From contig CM064502.1 of NCBI GenBank assembly GCA_032716605.1, positions 41,390,507 to 41,454,506 on the forward strand: a DNA stretch of 64,000 nt, given 5' to 3'. The notes under the pieces were generated by a model. The model ran no database searches and had not been told where the DNA came from. It was given only the letters and a program-made list of their open reading frames with translations. Origin of the DNA: Paralithodes platypus (taxonomy: Eukaryota; Arthropoda; Malacostraca; Decapoda; Lithodidae). The stretch's first letter is position 1; each line of letters begins with the position of its first letter. A program made the translations under genes and the position numbers. This document shows, piece after piece, positions 55,111 to 64,000 of the stretch.

Positions 55111-55333
55111 TATAATAAAGATGAATGGAGATATAACACCAGTACTCTTCAATCCTTTATTGGCTAGGGTTGAGTACAGGAGCGCCGAGACGCTAGTTGG
55201 TTATGTGAGAGTCTGGTGTCAACTGAAGGACTTGCTGCCTCCACAGGCCTGGGTGCCAGAGGCGCCCGCAAGTCTAAAGTGTCTGTGGTGCCATATGGTG
55301 TTGGACAATAGTGGTGTATACATTATTATTATA
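55111..55333 (-). repeat. 5' LTR
   Basis: 223 bp; the promoter and start of the element RNA should lie here. Confidence 0.95.
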
Positions 55334-55655
55334 ATTAGGATTCCGGGACTGATATTATGGTACAAGGAAGCTAGTGAGTAAGTCCATGGTTCCAAATTCG
55401 GATTCTACATAGTGAAAAATGTATGATTTGACACCAAGATCATTCAAATAGGACAAGTCTTTGCGATTTTATTGCGAAATGCAATATTTATGTTTATTCA
55501 ATGGCGGCCATCTTGAAAAATGGCCGCCATCTTTAATTTTTAGGTGGCTAACGGGTTTTATCAAAAGAGCAATCCCCAAGGAGTATGTGTGCCAAATGTG
55601 GTGCTTGTTTCCGGAAATGAACGATTCTCCTGAAATTTGCATTTATCTGCTCCAC
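55334..55655 (-). repeat. Left TIR of TA transposon, copy B
   Basis: Same as 8383-8704, with the paired CAAGATGGC motifs at about 55500-55540. The LTR retrotransposon sits at its inner edge. Confidence 0.9.
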
Positions 55656-55657
55656 TA

Positions 55658-55943
55658 ATACAAATGAGAATGAAAACAGAATAAATATAAGTGATATGTT
55701 CGATATGAACAGTTAATATGTATTGGAAATGTCCAATACATAATAACTGTCTTTGCATACTTTTAATACTATATGTTCGTTCTGATCCACTTTTATTTAG
55801 TTGGTTATATTAAAATAGGAGTTTATAATTTTTTTAAGGTGGACATGGATGATTAACCTGAAGATGGACTGAGAGAAGTCCGAAATATTGTTGCAATCCT
55901 ATTAGCGGTGTATGTGCACTGTGGGTGTATGTGTGTGTGTCTG
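55658..55943. other. Right flank of transposon copy B
   Basis: No gene recognised; short (GT)n at 55926-55940. Confidence 0.4.
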
Positions 55944-55946
55944 TTA

Positions 55947-56157
55947 AGCCGGTATCACACGAGAGCTTTTATAGTCAACATTCGATGATCAACATTTGTC
56001 CTGCAACATTTCTGTAATATTTGGCAACGGTATCGGAAACTAAACTGATGGTAGATGAATTTAGGCAACCGAAATTATGTATATGTTGACCACATAAGCT
56101 GCCAGACCAGTGTTGAGGATAAATGTTAAGTGAAAAAGCGCTCGTGTGATACCGGCT
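55947..56157. repeat. Harbinger-type MITE, 211 bp
   Basis: TIRs AGCCGGTATCACACGAG, perfect at both ends, flanked by TTA (55944-55946 and 56158-56160). Its TIR start resembles that of 15800-16898. Confidence 0.9.
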
Positions 56158-56160
56158 TTA

Positions 56161-58187
56161 CACAGGCGAGGATGTTGTGGTGGTCCAAGTAGATTTATGG
56201 TTACTGGAATATCGGGTATTGCTCCGGCTGAACCTTGCAGGTCTCCCACTCTTGAATGTTGTGGTGGTCCAAGTAGATTTATGGTTACTGGAATATCGGG
56301 TATCGCTCAGGCTGAACCTTACAGGTCTCCCACTCTTGAATGTTGTGGTGGTCCAAGTAGATTTATGGTTACTGGAATATCGGGTATCGCTCAGGCTGAA
56401 CCTTGCAGGTCTCCCACTCTTGAATATTGTGGTGGTCCAAGTAGATTTATGGTTACTGGAATATCGGGTATTGCTCAGGCTGAACCTTGCAGGTCTCCCA
56501 CTCTTGAATGTTGTGGTGGTCCAAGTAGATTTATGGTTACTGGAATATCGGGTATTGCTCAGGCTGAACCTTGCAGGTCTCCCACTCTTGAATGTTGTGG
56601 TGGTCCAAGTAGATTTATGGTTACTGGAATATCGGGTATCGCTCAGGCTGAATCTTGCAGGTCTCCCACTCTTGAATGTTGTGGTGGTCCAAGTAGATTT
56701 ATGGTTACTGGAATATTGGGTATCGCTCAGGCTGAACCTTGCAGGTCTCCCACTCTTGAATGTTGTGGTGGTCCAAGTAGATTTATGGTTACTGGAATAT
56801 CGGGTATCGCTCAGGCTGAACCTTACAGGTCTCCCACTCCTGAATGTTGTGGTGGTCCAAGTAGATTTATGGTTACTGGAATATCGGGTATCGCTCAGGC
56901 TGAACCATGCAGGTCTCCCACTCTTGAATGTTGTGGTGGTCCAAGTAGATTTATGGTTACTGGAATATCGGGTATCGCTCCGGCTGAACCTTGCAGGTCT
57001 CCCACTCTTGAATGTTGTGGTGGTCCAAGTAGATTTATGGTTACTGGAATATCGGGTATCGCTCCGGCTGAACCTTGCAGGTCTCTCACTCTTAAATATT
57101 GTCGTGGTCCAAGTAGATTTATGGTTACTGGAATATCGGGTATCGCTCAGGCTGAACCTTGCAGGTCTCCCACTCTTGAATGTTGTGGTGGTCCAAGTAG
57201 ATTTATGGTTACTGGAATATCGGGTATCGCTCAGGCTGAACCTTGCAGGTCTCCCACTCTTGAATGTTGTGGTGGTCCAAGTAGATTTATGGTTAGTGGA
57301 ATATCCGGTATCGCTCCGGCTGAACCTTGCAGGTCCCCCACTCTTGAATGTTGTGGTGGTCCAAGTAGATTTATGGTTACTGGAATATCGGGTATCGCTC
57401 AGGCTGAACCTTGCAGGTCTCCCACTCTTGAATGTTGTGGTGGTCCAAGTAGATTTATGGTTACTGGAATATCGGGTATCGCTCAGGCTGAACCTTGCAG
57501 GTCTCCCACTCTTGAATGTTGTGGTGGTCCAAGTAGATTTATGGTTACTGGAATATCGGGTATCGCTCAGGCTGAACCTTGCAGGTCTCCCACTCTTGAA
57601 TGTTGTGGTGGTCCAAGTAGATTTATGGTTACTGGAATATGGGTATCGCTCAGGCTGAACCTTACAGGTCTCCCACTCTTGAATGTTGTGGTGGTCCAAG
57701 TAGATTTATGGTTACTGGAATATCGGGTATCGCTTAGGCTGAACCATGCAGGTCTCCCACTCTTGAATGTTGTGGTGGTCCAAGTAGATTTATGGTTACT
57801 GGAATATCGGGTATCGCTCAGGCTGAACCTTGCAGGTCTCCCACTCTTGAATGTTGTGGTGGTCCAAGTAGATTTATGGTTACTGGAATATCGGGTATCG
57901 CTCAGGCTGAACCTTGCAGGTCTCCCACTCTTGAATGTTGTGGTGGTCCAAGTAGATTTATGGTTACTGGAATATCGGGTATCGCTCCGGCTGAACCTTG
58001 CAGGTCTCCCACTCTTGAATATTGTGGTGGTCCAAGTAGATTTATGGTTACTGGAATATCGGGTATCGCTCAGGCTGAACCTTGCAGGTCTCCCACTCTT
58101 GAATGTTGTGGTGGTCCAAGTAGATTTATGGTTACTGGAATATCGGGTATCGCTCAGGCTGAACCTCCCACTCTTGAATGCAGTCAT
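56161..58187. repeat. 84-bp minisatellite, about 24 units
   Basis: Unit TTGAATGTTGTGGTGGTCCA..., ending CAGGTCTCCCACTC. Because 84 is a multiple of three and the unit lacks stops in several frames, it produces large spurious frames on both strands (up to 719 codons). Variants (CTCAGG/CTCCGG, CGGGT/TGGGT, CTTGC/CTTAC) are scattered. One unit near 57640 lacks a base and shifts every frame. Confidence 0.97.
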
Positions 58188-58189
58188 TT

Positions 58190-58577
58190 TTAAGGGGGGT
58201 CACAGGCTTTTATTATGTTTCTCTTCTTTTCTCTCTTTATCTGGCTTGTATCCATTTGGCCCCATTCAGCCAACTGTTTTAAAACGTTTATCTCCATCCA
58301 TGTGATGATTTCTTCCTGGCGAGCGATAGCGAGCCAGCATTGTATGGAGAAATCCAGCTTCGACGGAGACATTTTTCTATCGAAAAATGTAAAACATTAG
58401 CTTTCTGTCCAAACAAATACAGTATATATATATGCTGGCTCGCTACCGCTCGCCAGGAAAATATTGACACCTGGATGGGGGTAAACGTCTTAAAACAGTA
58501 GGCTGAATAGGGTCGAATAGATACAAGCCAAAGAGAGAGGGAGAGAAAGAGAAAAAAGGCAAGGTGGGCACCTTTAA
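58190..58577. repeat. TTAA-flanked fold-back MITE, copy 4
   Basis: TTAA at 58190-58193 and 58574-58577. Left GGGGGGTCACAGGC; arms CCTGGCGAGCGATAGCGAGC and GGCTCGCTACCGCTCGCCAG. It abuts the 84-bp array. Confidence 0.9.
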
Positions 58578-58685
58578 CCGTGTGCTTCAGGCATGACAGT
58601 GTTACCAAATAGTGTTTATTTATTTTGGTTTCATTACATACGATGTTATGACCAATGTGCGAGACGAAACTTAAAAATGTGCCTG
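58578..58685. other. Unassigned DNA
   Basis: Short unassigned spacer before the (TATC)n tract. Confidence 0.4.
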
Positions 58686-58744
58686 TATGTATGTCTATCT
58701 ACCTACCTATCTATCTATCTATATATCTATCTATCTATCTATCT
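58686..58744. repeat. (TATC)n microsatellite, left of LINE fragment
   Basis: TATC/TACC repeats. A matching (TATC)n lies on the other side of the fragment at 59579-59606. Confidence 0.95.
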
Positions 58745-58745
58745 A

Positions 58746-59578
58746 AGTCAAGCAATGTCATAGCATATGCTGATGACATTGTTATTTTAGCGCCCTCATC
58801 AAGAGGGCTACAACTTCTATTAAACATCCTAGAACTTGAAGCAAAAATATTGATATTCAGATTAATACTAGTAAATCACTATGTATGTACTTTACAGGTA
58901 ATAATGCTACTAATATTGAGCCAAAGATGAGGCTATATGATACAATATTAAATACTGCTAATGAACATAATTACCTAGGGTTTATTCTAGATAATAACCT
59001 TGATAATGACAAGGACATCATTAGATCCCGAAATAAATTCTACAATTAATTTAATTGTATTTTAAGAACATTTTCTAGTGTAAATACTAATGTTTTTATT
59101 CAATTATTTCAAAGTTAAGTTTCTACGGCTCAGAATTATGGCTTTGTAACAAGAAATATAAACTTCCATTGAAACAAATTGCAATAGGCTACCACAAGGC
59201 AATACAGAAAATCGGAACATTAAAATAGTGGGAGCGTAATCATAAAGCATGTGATATAGCTGGTTTAATGACTTAATAATTTATTCAATTGGCAAAACAT
59301 TAGATTTGCTTCTAAGCTTTTGAAGAAGCCTTGCATATTTTAAAAAACCAATCTTTTGAATATCTATGATAGTCTTATTATTATTAACGAAGTAAAAACT
59401 ATTCTTTTAACTATTTATGATATCTCAAGCTTCGTATATATTGATATTGACGCCATTAAATCCCGGATGATATATGTTCAAAACCATGAACCAACTCTCA
59501 GGTAACTTTACCTCATGTATTGTACATATATAAAAAGTTATATGTATGGCTTTTTATGAAATAAAGTATTGACTGACT
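58746..59578 (+). pseudogene. LINE reverse transcriptase fragment in a (TATC)n site
   Basis: Starts at the catalytic box (VIAYADDIVILAPSSRGLQLLL), with a frame change near 58845 (then INTSKSLCMYFTGN), stops at about 59047 and 59116 and further damage; homologous thumb/C-terminal sequence continues (YDTILNTANEHNYLGFILD). The end is AATAAAGTATTGACTGACTAAC followed by (TATC)n. 5'-truncated; not close to the other RTs here. Confidence 0.75.
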
Positions 59579-59606
59579 AACTATCTATCTATCTATCTAT
59601 CTATCT

Positions 59607-60025
59607 TGGTTCTCTTCCTGGCCCTGGAGTTGGTTTATGCTGGAGCCGATTGCGGACGATTATGAGAGCGCCCATTGATTGGATGGCTAGTACTGCTCCA
59701 TAGTCAGTTTCGTCAAGCAGAGCTATGTGCTTCAGGAAAAACATTTAGTGTGACTAGGTAATAACAGACTTTGTGTGGAAAGTGAAGTCAAACCAGCGCC
59801 CGGTGGTGGAGTCATTGGTATGTAAACAAACCCGCGGTAACAGGTTTGAAGCTTCAAGGATCAATACATGGACAACTGGTGAGTCGTTTCATACGGTTTA
59901 TTACTCCAAAATGGCGAGCGACGTTGTGTACCTGTACAGTACATTGAGAATTCTGTGTTGGCTTATGTGGCTTCAGTGAGGCATTCCAAGACGAAACAAG
60001 ACATAATAAGTACAGTACATGTACC
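59607..60025. other. Probable 5' UTR of ORF1 element
   Basis: Lies upstream of the ORF1-like gene. The short frame from 59911 (MASDVVYLYS, 22 codons) may be an upstream ORF. Boundary with host DNA not determined. Confidence 0.35.
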
Positions 60026-61272
60026 ATGTTCTATGATGAGTCATTGATTAAAAGTGCAAAAGAAATTTTGTTTGAAGCTGCCAAAATGAAAATTATATGG
60101 AGAAGATCTGAAAATAAATTAAAAGAGAACTTTGCAGATATTGTAGATATGTTTCAGAAATGTGACAACGAATCAATTGAACTACCAAGGTTTGTGACAG
60201 CTAACCATGAAGCATTTCCTCCGTCATATGGTTATGAAATAATTGGTGGATATATTGCGAAGCTAACTGATCAAATTGATGAACTGAAAAGCGAAGTACA
60301 TTGAATAAAGGATACAAGACTGAACAGTATTAGCATGTTGGATGATCAGTTCGTTATTAAGGAGGAATTATTAGAAATTAAAGGTATGCTGAAGCAAATG
60401 AAGCAAAAAGACATGTGGAAATCAGTGAAGCGAGACAGTATCATAGTTGAACATTTTGACAAACTTTTTGAGGATGCCAACAAGAAATCGGTGAATAATT
60501 GTAACCTTAGTGATGAGATACATGAACTTTTATCCACTGTAGGAAATCCATCTGCGCCTACCTTGTCACAAATATCGAATAATGACCATGTGAATTTTGA
60601 AAAGAGCGATGATTATGAACAAGACAATAGTGTTTCTCCTCTTGTATTACCGAGCTACAGTGACATTTTGTGTAAGGAGAGTGAAACAAGTGATGCAGTC
60701 TCATTTACCGGCTTCACTGCAAGACCCAGAGCACTGACACAATTATCTGCTGAACCAATATTAGAGACGAGAGTAACCAAGCCAAAACATGGAGCAATGA
60801 ATAAACAAAATCGAGACACCCCAAACAAGAAAATATCAAGACCTGGATATATTCCTTCGGAGGAGATGGTTAAGGAAGCTGGCACCACCAATACTGAGGA
60901 AGGAGGATCAAGAATTGGCATCACTGATGGAGATGATAAAGGTTCAAGAGCTGGCACCAGTGTTACCGGCAGTGGCGTGACAGGGTTTGGCACCACTGTC
61001 ATGGAGGATGGAAGATCGGAACATCACACCACCATTGTGGATAAAGAAGGATACACCTTGGTAGGAAGAAAACGATATTATCAGGGAGTTAAGGCCGCTT
61101 CGGAACCAAGACAACGTAAACCTATTGGTGTAAGAGGTACAAAGACATTCAGCAACACAAAGTTTAAAGGCAATCGTAGAACTGTAGATATATACATAGG
61201 AAATGTTGATCTAGAATCTGATAGTGATGACATTCTCGACTTCAAAAAAAATGAACTAAAAGTTAAGGCCAT
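60026..61272 (+). pseudogene. LINE ORF1-like protein
   Basis: One frame from ATG at 60026, broken by a single TGA at 60302-60304, continuing to about 61272 where LTR-like DNA replaces it. Residues 1-92: Lys-rich helical start, then LPRFVTANHEAFPPSYGYEIIGG. Next a coiled-coil-like ELLEIKGMLKQMKQK; an acidic/serine middle; tandem Gly/Thr units (GSRIGITDGDDKGSRAGTS); then EGYTLVGRKRYYQ and a region with RRM-like spacing (VDIYIGNVDLESDSDDIL). This layout resembles ORF1 RNA chaperones of CR1/Jockey-type LINEs; ORF2 is absent. The last ~25 codons of the open frame (to 61357) are LTR-derived. Confidence 0.6.
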
Positions 61273-61279
61273 TAAATTA

Positions 61280-62826
61280 TTATGTGCGTGTGCCTTCCTC
61301 GCTCGGGCGGAGTTTCCCACACTCGTGATTGGCCGGCGGGCCTGGCGTGTCATATGACGCCTGCTCTTCATGACGTAGTGGTCTGTGATGTGGTGCCGCT
61401 GTCTTAGTGTTGGTGCTGGGGGGCTCCTACCCGCGTGTCTTCTTAGAGCTTGGCATGGTGTGATTGGTCCTAGACGTCCCTTGCAATCTGTCCCCAATCT
61501 AACCCCCTGTACTACTGTTTCTCTCTCTGAACTTCTTCTTTTCCAATACTTCTTATCTTTATTCAATTACTTATCCCTTCTGGTTCTGCATACGACTTCC
61601 ATAGTCGGCCAGTCGTATTACCAGCACCAGTTCTCACATATATGTTTTGCACTAGCTTTAGGGATTATTAGTCATAGTCACATGGAGTCATATTAGCATT
61701 GGGTGCTTCTAATTATTGAGTTGTTCTTTGTTACTATTTAATGCTAGACAGTGGAGGGTATCTTTGGTCGTTGTCTGAGTTAAGTATATGGCAAGTCAGA
61801 GCCTGTACGACTTCGACGGAGTTAGGTAGCCTGTAACCCTTGTGCATATTTTTCCTTTGCGAGTGTAGCAATATACAAGCGAAGGGTTTTTGCCTACTCT
61901 TACTTGTATGCTTGCTACCTCATTTTGTTGACCTTTGTGGAGTGCCAGGGTAAGACCAGATACTTGAGATCTGGACTTACCAAGAGAGCCTCCTAGTCAC
62001 TTAACGTAACATAAGGGAAATCTGTTCAAGGGTAGACAGTAGGCTACGAGCATGCTTCCGCTCTGCCTAGCCTCCTTGTACCTTTTATGCCGCTGCTAGA
62101 CTTTATTAGTAATAAAGACAGCATTGTGTTTATTAACTTTAACTGCGTAATGTGTATGCTTTAGGAATTATTCACGTATTATTTTAGCCTAGGTTGATGC
62201 TTGGTGCACAACCCAGTATGGCTGTTACTTTGGCTAAGGAAGTACTGTTTTGAGTGGCTATTATTAGTGCTGTCACAGAGTTGTTGCACTCCCTTGTTTT
62301 ATATATATGTATCCTACTTGTTGGTGTATTTAAGATACACGCTTTGGTGTCCTGCCCCTGCATTATTTCTGTTCTATATTCGACGAGCATCTTAGAGCAT
62401 CAGACGTTTTCAGAAGATTCCATATCTGTTTGCTGTAGGACTAGACTTCCAGTGTTTTCATAGAGCATTGAAGAGTTTAGTGTTGAGTACAGACTCACAC
62501 TAAAGTTAACGTAAGCATATACTTCTTTATTAAATCTTGTTATAGTTTATTTAAGCATTGTTATTACTTGAGAGCATTTTATTGACGTAAAGTACTCCTG
62601 TTGTGAGTAAGCTTTGCCGTCACCGGAAAGCCTTTGTAGAAGTGCACTAAAACCCAGTTAATTGATACCCCGTTATCCAGTAGATTTAGTCTGGAGGGTT
62701 TGAGTGTTTTGTTCACCGGCGTAATAGTTCGAGGGTTTGGAATTAGCGTACCGTTGTTGCAGATATAGCCTATCTTCTAGTCCAATATTAAGTGCCCTTG
62801 TTTATTTCGTAGTGCCGGTCGTAACA
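61280..62826. mobile_element. LTR-like unit, copy 2 (truncated)
   Basis: Inverted, diverged copy of 12735-15483 without the RTE insertion. Outer end TGTTACGACCGGC (minus strand from 62826). It lacks the final ~255 bp; the break point joins the ORF1-like gene near 61275. Holds the intact target CAATATTAAGT (about 62790). Confidence 0.75.
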
Positions 62827-62908
62827 ACAGATACACAGCGGAGGAGGTATAGTCCTTTCTAATAACCCTGATTCAATTGTATTGCAATGTATTCGGGACC
62901 CATGATAC
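62827..62908. other. Unassigned spacer
   Basis: Short DNA between the LTR-like unit and a MITE; nothing recognised. Confidence 0.3.
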
Positions 62909-63292
62909 TTTAGGGGGGTCACCGGCTGTTTATATCTTTCTCTCCTTTTCTCTATTTCCCTGGCTTGTATCCATTCGGCCCCATTCAGCCAACTTTTTTA
63001 AGACGTTTATCCTCATCCAGGTGTCTATATTTTCCTGGCAAGCGATAGCGAGCCAGCATTGTATGGAGAAATCCGGCTTCGCCGGAGAAATGTTTATATT
63101 CAAAATTGTACAAGTTTAGCTTGCTGTCAAAACGAAATATATATATATGCTGGCTCGCTGCCGCTCGCCAGGAAAATATTAACACCTGGATGGGTGTAAA
63201 CGTCTTAAAACATTAGTCTGAATGGGGCCGAATGAATACAAGCCAAAGAGAGAGGGATATAAAGAGAAAGAAAGCGAGGTGGGCCCCCTTAA
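62909..63292. repeat. TTAA-flanked fold-back MITE, copy 5
   Basis: Left TTAGGGGGGTCACCGGC (TTAA mutated to TTAG), right GGTGGGCCCCCTTAA. Central TCCGGCTTCGCCGGA hairpin. Confidence 0.88.
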
Positions 63293-63364
63293 TAAAGCTT
63301 TCAATGTACCGAACTAGGTCCTCTATAAAGCTTTCTATACCGTGCCACACAAAATATTTATCAC

Positions 63365-63750
63365 TTAAGGGGGGTCACCTGCCTTTTTTGCCCTCCTTTT
63401 AAATGTCTGTGTTTCTCTGGCTTGTATCTATTCGGCTCCATTCAGCCTACTGTTATAAGACGTTTATCCCCATCCAGGTGTTGGTATCTTCCTGGTGAGC
63501 GATAGCGAGCCAGCATTATATGGAGAAATCCGGCTTCGCCGTAGACATTTTTCTATCGAAAAATTTACAAATTTAGCCTGCTGTCAGAAACATAATAAAT
63601 AATATGCTGCCTCGCTACCACTCGCTAGGAAAAAATCGACACCTGGATGGGGATACACGTCTTAAAACAGTAAGCTGAATGGGGCCGAATGGATACAACT
63701 CAGAGAGAGAGAGGGAGAAAGAAAGGAAAAACCTAGGTGGGGTCCCTTAA
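63365..63750. repeat. TTAA-flanked fold-back MITE, copy 6
   Basis: TTAA at 63365-63368 and 63747-63750; left GGGGGGTCACCTGCC, right GGTGGGGTCCC. Lies 72 bp from copy 5 in the same orientation. Confidence 0.9.
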
Positions 63751-64000
63751 GTAATAATTTATATCTGGCCCAGCCAAACACGAGTCATTAATATCAAGTA
63801 TGTCTCACAAATACACGTGAGCTACTAAATGTGTTACACTCTCAGACGGACTCGAACCATGGCCAACTTCCTGTCATTTTATAGTTCAGTGTTTTGTGTA
63901 TGCTTTCTTCACTGCCAGTCTATTCTTCAATTTAACTTATATAACCTTGAACATGCTTGTCTTTTCTATGGTATCTGTAGTTATTGTCTAACTTATATTT
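63751..64000. other. Unassigned DNA
   Basis: ACTCGAACCATGGCC near 63850 resembles part of a tRNA T-arm on the minus strand but no full tRNA-like head is seen. No gene. Confidence 0.35.

Larger units (their letters stand above)
52906..55333 (-). mobile_element. Ty3/mdg4-type LTR retrotransposon, internally deleted
   Basis: Two 223-bp LTRs (52906-53128 and 55111-55333) with no visible difference, target duplication ATTAG (52901-52905, 55334-55338), and the empty site in copy A near 8700. Transcribed minus. The order is LTR, primer-binding site, Gag-like frame, then a jump directly into integrase: protease, RT and RNase H are missing. The 5-bp duplication and integrase type support Ty3/mdg4. 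LTR ends are TATAAT...ATTATA, not TG...CA. Confidence 0.93.

Noticed and set aside
52906..55333. An endogenous virus with envelope gene
   Set aside because: Only a Gag-like frame and partial integrase are present; no envelope-like frame between integrase and the 3' LTR.
56146..58305. 719-codon plus-strand frame and 513-codon minus-strand frame
   Set aside because: Both are translations of the 84-bp tandem array, open in several frames because 84 is a multiple of three. No codon evidence for a protein.

Overview
This 64-kb window is eukaryotic, intron-style repeat-rich DNA with no recognisable host protein-coding gene and no prokaryotic signals. Abundant (TA)n and (GA)n microsatellites, minisatellites, tRNA-derived SINEs and several non-LTR retrotransposon families, together with the type of Jockey/CR1-like reverse transcriptase seen here, suggest an arthropod and most likely a decapod crustacean. 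That assignment is inference from repeat style, not from a diagnostic gene. Almost every long open frame belongs to a transposable element or is an artefact of a tandem repeat.

Layout. 1-5.7 kb: SINEs, microsatellites and unassigned DNA. 5.8-9.4 kb: copy A of a DNA transposon with terminal inverted repeats (TIRs) of about 315 bp, a TA target site and one long cysteine-rich gene. 9.6-12.5 kb: a Jockey/CR1-like LINE on the minus strand. 12.7-15.5 kb: a 1.8-kb LTR-like unit, itself hit by a truncated RTE-like LINE. 15.8-16.9 kb: a Harbinger-type TIR element filled with ACCCGA/TCGGGT motifs. 17-26 kb: LINE 3' ends, three minisatellites, TTAA-flanked fold-back MITEs and a decayed CR1/L2-like reverse transcriptase. 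27-29 kb: a decayed Jockey-like LINE. 29.6-43 kb: at least nine diverged copies of a ~200-bp MITE, a second copy of the 9.6-12.5 kb LINE (31.7-35.2 kb), a 188-bp palindrome and SINEs. 43.06-55.66 kb: copy B of the TA transposon, split by three later insertions. 55.9-64 kb: a Harbinger MITE, an 84-bp minisatellite of about 24 units, more TTAA MITEs, a LINE fragment set in a (TATC)n repeat, a LINE ORF1 pseudogene and a second copy of the LTR-like unit.

The most interesting system is the TA-flanked transposon. Its protein carries paired CxxC...HxxC motifs near the N terminus and a CXC-like cysteine-rich C terminus; I recognise it as a recurrent uncharacterised metazoan protein but cannot assign it to a named transposase superfamily. 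Copy B has both TIRs in normal order. Copy A is circularly permuted: it starts and ends in (TA)n, and its two TIRs are joined head to head across a single TA, as expected if an excised circle had reinserted at a TA microsatellite. Copies A and B both span about 3.6 kb once insertions are subtracted, and both are coding-dead through stops, frameshifts and different internal deletions.

Copy B is also a datable nest. A 3.48-kb TIR element with a GTAC target duplication, a 3.0-kb RTE-like LINE and a 2.4-kb internally deleted Ty3/mdg4-type LTR retrotransposon with visually identical LTRs have all landed in it. Each empty site can be read in copy A, so the insertion boundaries are resolved to the base.
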